A DNA stretch of 64,000 nt from Aphelenchoides besseyi (GCA_024699855.1 JAMPIQ010000002.1:5394001-5458000), one strand, 5' to 3'; positions 1 through 11,044 are shown, counted from the first letter of the stretch. Notes: generated from the sequence alone by a model not told the origin. Numbers and translations: made by a program.

Positions 1-910
1 GAGTCAAAAAGATTCCGTGCTGATGTTGGCTGACGTTCTCAAAGAAGTTCTCGGCATTGGACACAACATAAGCAGCACAATTTGAGCCATCTAGTTGTTT
101 ATCGCCTTGACTTCCAATGTCGTTCCAAAACATGTCATCAATCGGATTCAAACCGGTCCATGAAGCAAAGAGTTGACAGTAAATCGAACGAATCAAAGTA
201 GAGACGTCTGGAGAAACTGATTGATGTAATGAATCACAATAGTGCAAAACACATTGACGAGTTATTCCATTCTTTTCCATGATTGCCAACACGTAGTGAC
301 CGCTTTTATAGATCGGAATCAACAAATAAACGGTTTCGTCTGGATGAATCGGCGGCTTCACGATGCAATACTTCGTCGGATTCGACTCCGCAATGCGATA
401 ATGATCGATCCAAAATGACATGGACATCAGACCAATCCTTAACGGACTGTTAGTGATTAAAACCGACAGACCGAAGATGATTGATTCGTAATCAATCCAC
501 TCATCCAAGTTCTCCATGTCCGGCAACTGTTTCTTGGCTAATTGGCATTCGGAACGAGCAGAGTCGCAAAGATTGCTGAACTCGCAATGCGTATGGAATT
601 TCGCACCAAGAACTTCTTGGATGGAAATTTTCGTTTCTCGTGAATCGAAATTGAAATCCCGCATTTGTCTCAAAATTCCGGCACTTTCGATTGCTAGGTT
701 GTGTGCTGCCATCTCTGCCACCTCAACAGCACCACTAGCTGGTGCTTCTGCGACCTCATTCTCGGTGACAATTGGATTTGCCGTCGACGCTTCTTTAGCT
801 GCCTTCTCTTCTGCACGGACTCTTCGCATTCTCTCCCTATTCTTACGTTTACGTTCTTGGTTACGTTCTTTCTTCTCTTCGTCGGTTAAATCGATCTTTC
901 GTTTCGGCAT
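1..910 (-). CDS. Ulp1/C48-like cysteine protease, 3' end outside window
   Basis: One uninterrupted reading frame of about 303 codons starts at an ATG at 910 and runs off the left edge, so the C-terminus is missing. Residues 1-40 are very basic and charged (RKRKNRERMRRVRAEEKAAK), like a nuclear or DNA-binding tail. Residues 200-280 show the order of active-site elements of Ulp1/SENP (family C48) peptidases: a His in SGHYVLAI near 205, an Asp in HYCDSLH near 226, and Gln then Cys in GDKQLDGSNCAAYV near 272 and 278. SUMO proteases of this family cleave SUMO, but many family members are carried by DNA transposons, and the transposon-rich neighbourhood favours that origin. The long intronless frame is unlike the intron-rich genes further right. 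Family call fairly sure; role inferred. Confidence 0.6.
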   Translation of the reverse strand, partial: MPKRKIDLTDEEKKERNQERKRKNRERMRRVRAEEKAAKEASTANPIVTENEVAEAPASGAVEVAEMAAHNLAIESAGILRQMRDFNFDSRETKISIQEVLGAKFHTHCEFSNLCDSARSECQLAKKQLPDMENLDEWIDYESIIFGLSVLITNSPLRIGLMSMSFWIDHYRIAESNPTKYCIVKPPIHPDETVYLLIPIYKSGHYVLAIMEKNGITRQCVLHYCDSLHQSVSPDVSTLIRSIYCQLFASWTGLNPIDDMFWNDIGSQGDKQLDGSNCAAYVVSNAENFFENVSQHQHGIFLT

Positions 911-2570
911 TTCAATTAGTAAATCTTCTTTAAACAAATCTTTCGGTTACCGTAATTCTTTTAAGTTAAGTGAGTAAAATGAGTGAGTAGAGTAAGTAAG
1001 TAAGTCAAGTAATTTGACTTTCAACACCAAAACTTAGGTTGACAAACCTTCTACTAAGTACAAAACACGAAACGGATAGCAAATTAATTCAAAATAACGG
1101 AAACGAAACAAACACGAACAAAACGGACGACACGAAATGGAGATATAGAAAAAGTGAAACGAATTGAAAAGACGTCAACTAACAACCGAAGGTAATAACA
1201 GATTGGGACGCAAATCAAACGAACAGAAGGAAACGACGCAGACTTCTACACGTGTCAAAGAGCGGTATCTGTCTGCCTGGGCATAAACACAAAGGAAACA
1301 GAACGTTGAAATGACGGCGCGTTATCGCTGATTCGAACTGTGGGAATCAACAGACAGGGCGAATCTTTAAGATATCCACTTTTCTCGCGCAACGTGAGGC
1401 AAAGACGAAACAGTCGTTCAAAACGATCGAATGTTATGCTCGAAATAAGACGTGAAGCTGCGCAAAAAAACAACCCAAACAAAATTTGGACGATGAGCAC
1501 AACCAAAAAGCTCGACAACTTTACGACAGTATAACAGAAAGCTTATAGATCAAAAGTTACACAACACAGTCAAATAAAGGGGATTATAAACAGTAACAGA
1601 TCTGACTTCCGTCTGGTCGCTCGTGCCAAGTGATCGGATTAAGCCACTCGCTGATCTTATAATCTTGTGGCGGAACACGGGAAATTTTGGTGATCGGTTG
1701 CCAAATCAACGCGCCGGATTAAGCCACTCGCTGATCTTATAATCTTGTGGCCGAGAACGCTGAAAATTTTGCTGATCGGTTGTTAAAACGAGAACACGAG
1801 GATCGATCAATCCCAATGAAACGATACAAACACAATGATCCCGAATCAACTCACTTTCACATGGTTTCTTCTCTATAATCACTAGACAAAATTTCTTCGT
1901 CAAATTGGCAATCCTGGACATCTGTGCTCTCTCATCCAACGATTATCGAAGACCGTTTATCGACAAAACAGTTCAATCCAATAGTTCAGCTGACTGTGTG
2001 TTGTCTTCCAACCATTTCCATCCGCGTTTCATAGATTTCAATCAACTTTCCTTCATATATCTTGTTAATCAACGCTTATAACCAAACTTTTAACTGCGAA
2101 TCATATCAAAACATTAACTATCCAGTGCTCATCAACGACTTTTCATCGTACTCAAAACAACTCGCTTCACATTAGTTATGGTCTAACAAAGTAAGCCAAC
2201 GGTCGGCCTTCCTTTTCAGTTTACTAGGATCATCGATGTCATTTATTTACAAAACAATTAGACTATTCTCATCGCAAAACGGTATCCTTGACATACAAAA
2301 CCCGACGATTTGTTGTTTCGAGTTCGAAATCAAACATTATTTTGACCACACAACTAATCATAACATCTCTTTACTCGAACAATTCATTTTCCAACCAAAA
2401 ACAGAACCAATTCCTTTTCATATGCTCTCAATCAAATCTTTATTGAACTCCAATCTTCATTTGACAGCTTTCGTACAGTTGACACTTGTAACTGATAGCG
2501 TTAAACTAATGGCTATCGACAGTATCGAAACAACGATTTTCTAATGTTTCGACTCTTCAAACATTTCATT
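911..2570. other. Region without a convincing gene
   Basis: I find no exon chain here. An ATG-started frame of 102 codons at 2236-2544 on the plus strand has no recognisable motif and may be chance. The only clear structure is the tandem duplication at 1636-1785. Confidence 0.4.
1636..1785. repeat. Two-copy tandem repeat, 80-bp period
   Basis: The segment beginning GGATTAAGCCACTCGCTGAT occurs at 1636 and again at 1716. The first 36 bases or so are identical, and the copies stay similar through the shared GATCGGTTG near the end of each unit. Only two copies are visible. Confidence 0.85.
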
Positions 2571-2649
2571 TCAACAAATTGTTTCTGTGCACAACTGCTC
2601 GAACAAAAATTTGCATAAAATGAAAATCGATGCACAACAGACTCGCTCA

Positions 2650-3415
2650 TTTTTTCGAAATCTGTGCACAATGGCTAAGATACCGAACTTAAAAGACACA
2701 CACAAGACTGTGCGATTATCATTCGCACGAGAGAATATGGCATGCAATTGGGAACAGGTAAAATAACCGGTTTCTTCCCTTTGATCTCCGTTCGATTTCA
2801 GGTGGTTTTTTCTGATGAGAAAAAGTTCAACTTGGATGGTCACGATGGATTCAATTCGTACTGGCACGATCTCAGAAAAGAGCTCTTAACATTCTCAAGA
2901 CGCAACTTCGGCGGAGGATCGGCTATGATAAGAAAAGTTTGCGTTCTCATTTATCCCGTTTTTTCAGGTCTGGCCATCGTTTTGCGCTGACGAGAAAGTT
3001 GCCATTGCGTTCACTTCTTTAAGAATGAACAGCCGCGAATACATTGGCGTACTCAACGAGAATCTGTTACCGTTTTTTCGCCGTCGGAGTCGTCGAAATT
3101 TCACTTTTCAACAGGACAACGCATCTTGTCATGCGAGCCGGGAAACGTGACAATGGCTTTCCAACCATAAAATCGACCTTTTGGAATGGCCGTCTTGTTC
3201 GCCAGACCTAAATCCGATGGGGAATCTTTGGTAGCATTTGGTCCGTAGGATATACGCGAACAACCGTCAATTTCAATCAGTTGAAGACCCCAAGAAAGCA
3301 ATTTTATTGACATGGACCAAAACTTCTGAAGCAACTCTGCAGAATCTCGCCCATTCGATGCCAAATCGCGTGTTCCAAGTAATCAACCGTAACGGTAATG
3401 TTACCGAATACTAAA
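2650..3415 (+). pseudogene. Tc1/mariner (Tc3-like) transposase remnant
   Basis: Translation around 2740-2930 gives VVFSDEKKFNLDGHDGFN followed by YWHDLRKE and GGGSAMI, diagnostic of Tc3-type DDE transposases. It is preceded by a 45-nt GT-AG intron at 2757-2801. Further on, FQQDNASCHAS supplies the second catalytic Asp, and the block that normally reads DLNPIENLW reads DLNPMGNLW, so the third catalytic residue (Glu in Tc3) is Gly. Frame breaks and stops occur between these blocks, and the N-terminal DNA-binding part is not visible. It is therefore a dead, 5'-truncated copy. Repeats at 3461 and 3632 probably belong to the same element. Confidence 0.8.
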
Positions 3416-3460
3416 TATATGTTCTCTACGCACTCACTCAATAAAATCTGCAATAGACTC

Positions 3461-3654
3461 GAGGGTATTTATACTAATTTGGAAGTCGAAAATCTTTGAT
3501 TAGCTGTAACTTCTTTTAAAGTTGTCCAAATCGTCCCAAATTTTTAGCAATTACGTTGTAATGTCTAATAAGCATGCACACCAAATTTGAGAGAAATCGA
3601 ACAAATACCCGCAAAGTTTCTTCACAAACAGAGGGGTATTTATACTAATTTGGA
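3461..3654. repeat. Direct repeats downstream of the transposase, possible element terminus
   Basis: GGGTATTTATACTAATTTGGA appears at about 3463 and again at about 3634, some 171 bp apart in direct orientation. They lie just 3' of the transposase remnant and may be duplicated inner or terminal repeats of it. I found no inverted copy upstream, in keeping with a 5'-truncated element. Confidence 0.6.
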
Positions 3655-3771
3655 TGAGTGTAGTCCAAACGATTTCTGTAGTCATGTTTATTGAATAAAC
3701 CCTAACGCGAATTACTTTCGCTTCCGATTCGTATCGTTTAATCGAAGTGATTTGCTCGGCTCCACTCGATG

Positions 3772-4200
3772 CTAAAGATAATTTTCCACGACCGTCTGAG
3801 CGACAATTTCCGTTGAAGCCGATTGTTCGCCGCTGAGCGTAAACACGGGATCATAAATCAACAACCCGTCTTGAACAGCTTCTTGAATCTAAAAGTCGGA
3901 AACTGGAAATCAAGTTCAACGGTAAATCTTACGGTCGGTGTGGTCACGAGCGATCGATTCACCGGCTCTTCCTCAACAACATTACCACGACCTTTGCGTC
4001 TTCGATCTGCATCATTGACTTGAGCTAAAGAATCGAATGACAAAAGGAATGAGTGGAAAATGAACTCACCATACTCCTGTGGATGTCGATATTTCAAGTG
4101 GTTCTTCAGATTACTCGTCTTGTTTCCGGACGTTATTGTGCCATAACAATGATTGCAGCGCAGTCCGTAGTCGGTTATTCGTGGAAATGATCGTGAACAC
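3772..4200 (-). CDS. BED-type zinc finger protein, partial model
   Basis: Minus-strand exons at about 4070-4200, 3933-4024 and 3772-3888 join in phase across 44-45-nt introns and end in TAG. The first holds a BED finger: LRCNHCYG, then TSNLKNHLKYRHP, i.e. C-x2-C, an N-L-x2-H-L segment and a C-terminal H-P. BED fingers bind DNA and are typical of hAT-family transposases and of host genes domesticated from them. Only the finger plus a tail of about 70 residues is seen, with no transposase core. Upstream of the finger the frame meets a stop, so a 5' exon must lie beyond it or the gene is broken. It may be a transposon fragment or a small domesticated gene. Confidence 0.5.
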
Positions 4201-4850
4201 TAGACCACTTCTTGGAGGGCATTTGGACGAAAAATTCGGTTGCACGAGAATAGAAAAAAGGACGCAAACTGCGCTTCGTAAAGCCAACAAAACTCACGAC
4301 TGTCACATCGAGCGTCATTCTTAAGCGCTTTGGATTTTGAGATTAGAGTGTTGGGTCTTTTGCTTAAATTTCTTTGTTGAATGTCTGTTGGAATTGTTGA
4401 GGGCAATCAGAGACTTCGATCCCAAATTCTATTTCCTCGCTATGTTTTAGGTTTTTTACCTATTACTGCAAGCAATGTTTTCGTCCACAAATAAGCATAG
4501 CGAACGATTCGTTTAAACTGCAATGGATTAGTGAGTCTCTTGTGTTGTGCTATGAAAAAGAAAATCGAAAAGAATGTGAAAAAATGTTAGAAAAGATCTA
4601 ATGGCTCATGTCGCTGCTAACCGAAGATCCATGGCGTCGGTTTTCTTTGTGGACAAGAAATAAAAGACCATTGGCGTTGATTTTTTTGCGTGGATCGTAT
4701 GTGCAATAAAAATGCGAGAATCTAGTATCTGAAAATCAAAGAGCATCTTGTAATCGAAGAATATAAACACCTCCTTCAATTGGGATTAAGTTAGAGTTAC
4801 CAGATCAGTTGCACAGATTGTTTTCCACAACTCATTCTACGCGCAAGTTC

Positions 4851-5504
4851 ATGATAAACCACACTGAAGACAACAACGTTGAGAAGTTGAAACCAAAACC
4901 GATTCCATGGCTAATCAAACTGCCCATTCAAGTTCAAAAAGAGATTGTGTAAGTCTCAAGTACTTCACTCTTCTAATCGCTGTATAGTCATAAATCGGCT
5001 GCCAATAGTGAAATAGAATGCAAATACCGACACGTTCGGATTGCAGAACAAAATATTTGATTCTTTACTTGAAATGCGAACTGTAAATCGGCATTTCAAG
5101 TCGTTAGTCGACTCGTTTCTCTCGAAAAATGGAGTATTCCATTAAAAAGAAATGACACTCCACATGTTTAACGTGAGTTATAAAAGTTCACTAATTTGGT
5201 TTAGAAGGAAGAGTTCGAAATCTGTATCGATCATCATCGTTGGATTTGCGAGCATCTGCCATTGTCAATTGATAGAACAACGGCAACAAACTTGATTCGA
5301 TGGTGTAAAGTTAAAGACATGCGAGTTGACTTTAAATAAAAAGCTGACAATGCGAACGAAGTGTTGGAAATAATTGAGCCAATAAAAGAGACCATGATTT
5401 CGGATATTTCCGTCGAAACACATCGCACCGTTTTACTTATGTGCTTCTCAAATCGTAGGCATATGAAAGCGATGAGATGGGAAACAGATTTAGGAGAAAT
5501 GTAA
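4851..5504 (+). pseudogene. F-box-like gene with two in-frame stops
   Basis: An ATG at 4851 opens exon 1 (to 4946), ending in WLIKLPIQVQKEI. Joined to 5047 it continues FDSLLEMRTVNRHFKSLVDS, a typical F-box helix pattern, and joins at 5172/5205 to a third exon ending at 5504. The same frame holds from exon 2 to the end, but is broken by TAA near 5136 and TAA at 5337-5339, each followed by AAA. Downstream residues (HHRWICEHLPLSID, then KETMISDISVETHRTVLL) still look coding, so decay is recent or the sites are recoded. A functional F-box gene on the minus strand lies at 58628-59806. F-box proteins recruit substrates to SCF ubiquitin ligases. Confidence 0.45.
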
Positions 5505-5994
5505 GAAACGAACGAATACGAGAAGCAGAAGTGGAAATCAGATCACAAACCAAAGAACACGGAGTTTGCATGTACTTCAGTTAAGTTCTTAATATCGAAA
5601 TGGTTTTCTGTCCCAAGGCAAATTTCAACAAACTTCGGCATCTTTCATTTCATTCGTACTAAACCGTTTTCTTGTACGTTTTAACCAAACAAACTCGATT
5701 TCCCTAAACTAAGTGATTAGACCTAATGGAAAGATCGTTGAACTTACTTTGTAGTTTTGTGGATTATGTTGAGAACAAAGCGATCGGAAATGATTATTTC
5801 TGGACTTTCAGCTTCATGGACTTTGCAAATGCTTTTTAAATAATGGGATTTGGTCTCATTGAAAAGTGCACGTTTACTGTTCAGAAACAATCTTTTTTAA
5901 ACAACAAATGAATGTGCTCTTGAAGTCCCATCTCTAGTGTCTGTAACTTTACTTTTAAACTGTTGATACCAATATTTGAATTGAAATTCACTGG
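5505..5994. other. Intergenic, no feature seen
   Basis: AT-rich sequence between the F-box pseudogene and the foldback element. No frame, exon chain or RNA-like structure was recognised. Confidence 0.4.
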
Positions 5995-6846
5995 CAAGGA
6001 GAGAGGTCTTAAGTGGTTCCCGCCAGCACTGGCTGTATTATATATCAGTCTACGCGCAATTTTACGTTGATTTGAATATCATGCTCGTTTTTGCCAATCG
6101 CAGAATTGGCCAAAAACTAAAACATTGAAATAGCTAAAACCGTAGTATCGATTATGCTGATTATCGTGGTGAAGTCCTTTTATTCTTATCTCACTTCATT
6201 AAGGAGATATTGGCCGTTTTATTTGACCAATTCATTCCAGGTTATGGTCCGCTAGTGTTCCCTCGGAGGTGTGAGCTGCAACAGTCGAGTGAGTAAGTGA
6301 TGGGCTTGCGAACTCTTTTGGAGGTTGCAGGTTCAATTCTCTCTGTTGTCGAATGCAAGTTGATGTCTTGTATCCACAAAGGAAAAGGGGAAAAGAGTGA
6401 ATAGTAGGTGACTACGAGGGATTCAGTCGACTTTTTCTCAATTTTTGAAGTCGTTTTGGTAGAACGCAGCACTTGAAAGTGAGGATCGAAGGAATCGAAC
6501 TCGCAACCTCCAAAAGAGTTCGCAAGCCCATCACTTACTCACTCGACTGTTGCAGCTCACACCTCCGAGGGAAGACCAGCGGACCATAACCTGGAATGAA
6601 TTGGTCAAATAAAACGGCCAATATCTCCTTAATGAAGTGAGATAAGAATAAAAGGACTTCACCACGATAATCAGCATAATCGATACTACGGTTTTAGCAA
6701 TTTCAGTGTCTTTGGTTTTTGGTCAATAACTCGGCCAATTATGCGATTGAGCAAAAAAGACTATTGTATTCAAAATTAGCGTAAAATTGCGCGTAGACTG
6801 ATATATAATTCAGTCAAAACTGGCGTGGACCAGGACCTCTCCTTAT
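5995..6846. mobile_element. Foldback element with long inverted arms and tRNA-like sequence
   Basis: Two arms of about 350 bp (roughly 5995-6340 and 6491-6846) are near-perfect reverse complements around a loop of about 150 bp. Matching landmarks include ATATATCAGTCTACGCGCAA in arm 1 and its complement near 6796-6815, and GGCCGTTTTATTTGACCAAT with its complement near 6600-6620. The outer ends share AAGGAGAG and AGGTC. No coding frame fills it, so it fits a non-autonomous foldback or MITE-like element. Each arm's inner end holds a tRNA-like stretch: GTGATGGGCTTGCGAACTC and, 14 nt later, a B-box-like GTTCGATTCC (arm 2) or GTTCAATTCT (arm 1). Confidence 0.8.
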
Positions 6847-7339
6847 AAGTTGACTTGTAATTAGCAGAGATGCAACTTAATCGACATACCAACCCATCAT
6901 TTCAACTAAAAAGTCATACGATTCTTAGCAATGAAACATAGGAAGCAGCAGATCTAAAGTTAAGGCTGTAAGAATAGATAGTTGAAATTGAAATTAGAGG
7001 GCAATAGGTCGAGAATGAAGTCATAGGCTTCAATTGCAATCTGAGAGCTTTCGACTAGAAATCATATCATGGGGTGACAGATAACAACAACTATCGTTCT
7101 TAGTCAATTCTACAGCTTCTGAAACTTACACCTTGCAATCTTCTTACCGTAAGATGTCCGCGTGAGATTCGCATTCGAAGATGCGAATTCTGATGCAAAT
7201 CCGAGTAAATATGCAAATTTTGAAACTGATGTCCGACAGTTTTTCGAGTTGTCTTCATTCAACTTTCGTTCAACGATTGTGGTGACTTCTGCTTTTTGTG
7301 TTCTTGTGCTCTCTGTATTATTGTGCTCTAAACGCGACG

Positions 7340-9367
7340 ATGTTCAAGGAACGTTCAAGTCGTGCGCGTCTCGGCGGCAGTGGACCGGGAGGTCGAGGCG
7401 GCCGACGCCGAGCGGTTCGCGCAGCTCGTCCTCGTGGCACCGGTCCCGAGCCATTCAATGCGATCCGTTGGCTTCAATTTGTGATCTTCGGTATCTGCAT
7501 TTTCAAGTCCAGTGACCTGGTGGCAGTAGGCTCTGGCAACTGTTTCAATCAATTAGGAGACGGCTTTTATTTGAACGGCGCATGTACCAACGGAACGATG
7601 GTTATGAACCTCGGTGACCATGAGGAACTCAAGTTCAATATGGATTACGGCAAAAAACTTGAGATGGCTGCTAAATGGTATGTTTTTCGGTTCATCTCAT
7701 TGATTTGATAATTATGTTTTAGGATTAGTTTGACCGTTGGCGGGCTTTCAATGACGGGAACTGCGGGTGTTGATGAACTTGGATCAAAATACTTCGTAAC
7801 TGGTAAGAATACAAATCTTTGAAGCTATCAATTTTAATTTCAGGTGGTAACATTTATTATTACCCAATCCAAGGCAAAGTTGATGGCGATGGGTTCATGT
7901 TAAAAAGCTCTAGCAAACCGGACTTCGTACAAGTGGCCAAAGGAGCACCGAATTTTGAAAAGACTTGGATCGGGTACAAGACCTCGGTCGAGTACTTGGG
8001 CAAGTCGAATCTTACGGCGTTGACCTTCAGATTCGTAAGTTCATTCAGATGACTCTCGTCTAAAGGACTTCATTTCAGTTTGATGCCAAGGAATACGATC
8101 CGTCCAAGGACAAGATGCCGGTTTACCTTGTGGTGATTATCATCGTGGCTGTCTTGTAAGTCACTCAATTGTCTTCATGACTTCTTTTTTCTAGGGTTGG
8201 ACTAGGGGTGATTGTCGCAGCTATCGTTGGTGTGGTCTGCTGCTGCGTGGTGCGACGCAAGAACAAGAAGGTAAGTGTCGATGCAAAAAGATGCAGGCCA
8301 ATCACAAAGACCTCGGACTAATTCTCTTGTTCCTGTTTCAGTTGGCAGCTGCTGCGCCGGGAGAGAATAAGTCGACAACCTACGAAGGTCGCATCAAAGA
8401 GGCAAAGTCGCGGGCCGAGTTCTTGGGATACGAATTGCCAGAGAAACCCAAGTTGCACGAGTCCTTCCTTGAAAACCGAGGCAAACCGAAGTCCAAAAAG
8501 TACTCCGTCGAGGCCACGGCTCCACTCAAATCACTCACCGACAAGCAGCTCATAAACACGGGCAAGGCATGGAGTCCACTCATGGACCGCACTCAAGAAG
8601 AATCAGTTCGCACCGCCGTAGAAGAGCTTCGTTCCAGGGAAGCCGCCGTCGAGTTCGAGTACCCTCTGATGGCTGAGCCGAAGTTCAAGGTCATCACTCA
8701 TCTGCTCTCTTTGCCGATTTGGTGGCAACGATTCGATTTGTACTTCGACATGCCAGTCGAAGTTGTTCGCCCGCTGATCAAGGAAGCGAAAGAACGTTTG
8801 ATCCGATACCGCAACACCTTCCCGGAGGTAAGTCCATTTGCTTTTAATGTTTACTAATCGTCCTAATTTCAGGGCTCGGTTTTGCGGGCGACAATCGACA
8901 AAGACATGGAGGAACTGGCACAAGTGGAAATGGTCGCTGACCAAGTGTCAGCGGCCAAGACGGGCGCGAAGAAGGTGAGTTATAGCATTCATGTCTGATC
9001 GAACATTTTTCAGTATCGCCTTCCATACTCCTTCCAAACTGGAGAGGAGTTTGGCATGCTTTTTCAGCCACAACAGATCTTCGCCGCGTGCAACGAGGGA
9101 ATCAACAAAGAGCAGCTCATTGAACTACGGCGAATCATAAAGGAGATGGAGAAGCGACTCCAGACCATGGTGAGTTCATTCTTCGCAGCACCAGTCATCA
9201 CTTTGTTTCAGAACAAAACAGTCTTCGGTGAGAAAACGGCGAAGGATGTCGATCGAATTCGCCTCAAGTCCGAACAAATCGACAACTTGAAGTTCTTCGC
9301 GTGGCTTTCTGCGCGTTTACTCGGAATCGACATGAACGAGCCGAGGATCAACCCCAACGCCCACTGA
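7340..9367 (+). CDS. Unassigned single-pass membrane protein, 553 aa
   Basis: Nine exons join in phase (7340-7677, 7723-7802, 7844-8034, 8079-8155, 8195-8270, 8342-8827, 8873-8974, 9014-9169, 9212-9367). The N-terminus is Arg/Gly-rich, followed by a hydrophobic stretch near residues 45-60 (WLQFVIFGICIF) that may be a signal anchor. A Cys-containing outer domain follows, then one strong membrane helix near residues 230-255 (VYLVVIIIVAVLVGLGVIVA) and a CCC plus basic stop-transfer sequence. The cytoplasmic C-terminal half is charged and helical, with segments such as MPVEVVRPLIKEAKERLIRY. I do not recognise the family. The ATG at 7340 is the first in frame. AATAAA near 9416 is a likely poly(A) signal. 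Confidence 0.75.
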
Positions 9368-9709
9368 ACCGGCCATCAATCTTCTTTTTTTTGTCTGTTG
9401 TTGATTGTTGTGCGAAATAAAAGTGTAGGAGAAAGTTGGATTGATTGTTGGTTGTAAGATAGGACTGAAGTTGAGAGGAGCATAAGGTTCTATGATCGGA
9501 TATGTCCTTAAACTGTCGGTCGACGGTCATTTGAGAATCTCTTGGTCAAATCGACGAAGATCCACTTGTCAACAAGGTGGTTATGAGAGCAGAAGATGCT
9601 CGCCGCAGGAAACATCTCAATTGAAATGTGCATTTTAAGGAAGTCGAAAGGATACTGAAAAGTTGATCATTCGGTCTTCAGTCGGTCGGATTGGAGAGTC
9701 GACGTTTTG

Positions 9710-10305
9710 ATGGCTGACGAGGACAACACGCCGTCGCCTCAGCAGCAAAACGGCAATGGAACTCCGACGCTTGGTGTCGAAGCTGAAGGACAAAACGAGG
9801 AACATGAAGAATCTGAAGGCGAAGAAAACAGTCCGATTGTCGTGAGTTCGACTTAATTGACATGAATAAAAGTTTTAGGTATGATGCAAGACGATGAGTA
9901 ACACGGATTGGTTCCAATGGACGACGTTGCTTTTCAAGCAGAATGGCGCCTATTGGGTTCGCAGTACATACGAGAATTCGGATAAACAACGAGTAGACTG
10001 ACACGAAGAATGACGTCTGTAATCTTGAGATTTAGATGGTCGTCAGCATTTATTGGAATGAACAAATCAAAGACAACGAGATCCTGTCCGCTGAGAACCG
10101 AGGAGTTACATTCGATTGCAACGTCTACAAGAACACGATTCTCGAGCTAATTCATTTCCATCGTCATCAGATGGTATCAGTGAACAAGAATGGAGTTCTT
10201 TTGGGCCGAGCAGTGAACCTTAATCTTGGGAGCTGCGACGATGGAACATCGTTCAAGAAGAAAAGATCGGTGAAGGTGCTTTTGGGCGAGTTGGAATTCA
10301 AGTAA
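9710..10305 (+). CDS. Small unassigned protein, 167 aa
   Basis: Three exons (9710-9841, 9891-9992, 10036-10305) join in phase with introns of 49 and 43 nt. The first exon encodes an acidic, Gln/Glu-rich leader (ADEDNTPSPQQQNGNG). The rest looks globular and beta-rich (WTTLLFKQNGAYWVRSTYE, then VVSIYWNEQIKDNE) and ends in VKVLLGELEFK. The first intron uses GCAAG as acceptor, because the nearer TTTTAG would put a stop in frame, so that junction is the weak point. No family recognised and no signal peptide seen. It follows the membrane protein on the same strand by about 340 nt. Confidence 0.5.
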
Positions 10306-11044
10306 CCAGGTGATTGAACTGCTCTTCAGCGAAATGTAAAATGGAATGTTGAAACAACCGGACGGTCAATATGTTCATGTGGCAATCAGAATTCCGAAAG
10401 GCGCATCAAGATCGAGGGCCATCGATGAGGTCATGAAAGAGGTTTCAGAAAGACTACGTTCATCCGAATGTTCTTCGTCTCTTCGGAGTTAGCGCCAAAA
10501 TGGTGGGTTCATGGACAACGACCTTATCAATCAGAAAAGAAGCATCGGGCTTCCAACTGTTCTTTCACTCGATTTCTTGTCTTCATAACAAACAAAAAAC
10601 TGAAGATGTGAACAGACTACGTAAACTTTAATACGGAATATGCAACTTAAGATTATTTAGCCAAAAAATAGCAGCGATCATTGAATGAGCGTCTAATCAC
10701 CCCTCTGAAATCAGTTTAGTTGTTGTATACTTAGATCATTGACTTGATGATTTTGTCCAAACAAAATTTCTTTCTTGACAATTCTGTCCATTGAAGTTAA
10801 ACAAAGACTCCAATTCGAAGGTTTATCTTGTTTTGCTCTTTTAAGCTACATTGTTCGCGAGTATTATTGTAAAAATGAAAATATCCAAAGTCGAAGAGAC
10901 GGATTTGCGTTTGCATACCGACGGCACTTTGCGTCCACGTTGAGCCTTGAAGTTAATCGATATTGTCACAATAAGCGGCTTTTCTTAGCTTTTTATGCTT
11001 CGATGATTAGCCATTTTGTTTTGTAATTTCTCCAGTTTGCCATC
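10306..11044. other. Intergenic, one short unsupported frame
   Basis: A frame of 48 codons from an ATG near 10344 has no recognisable content. The end of the region, TTTCTCCAG followed nine bases later by the PGS1 start codon, looks like a splice acceptor. Confidence 0.4.

Noticed and set aside
6260..6345. Functional tRNA genes in the foldback arms
   Set aside because: Only the 3' half resembles a tRNA; the T stem has mismatches and the D-arm region is irregular, so I treat them as tRNA-like repeat sequence.
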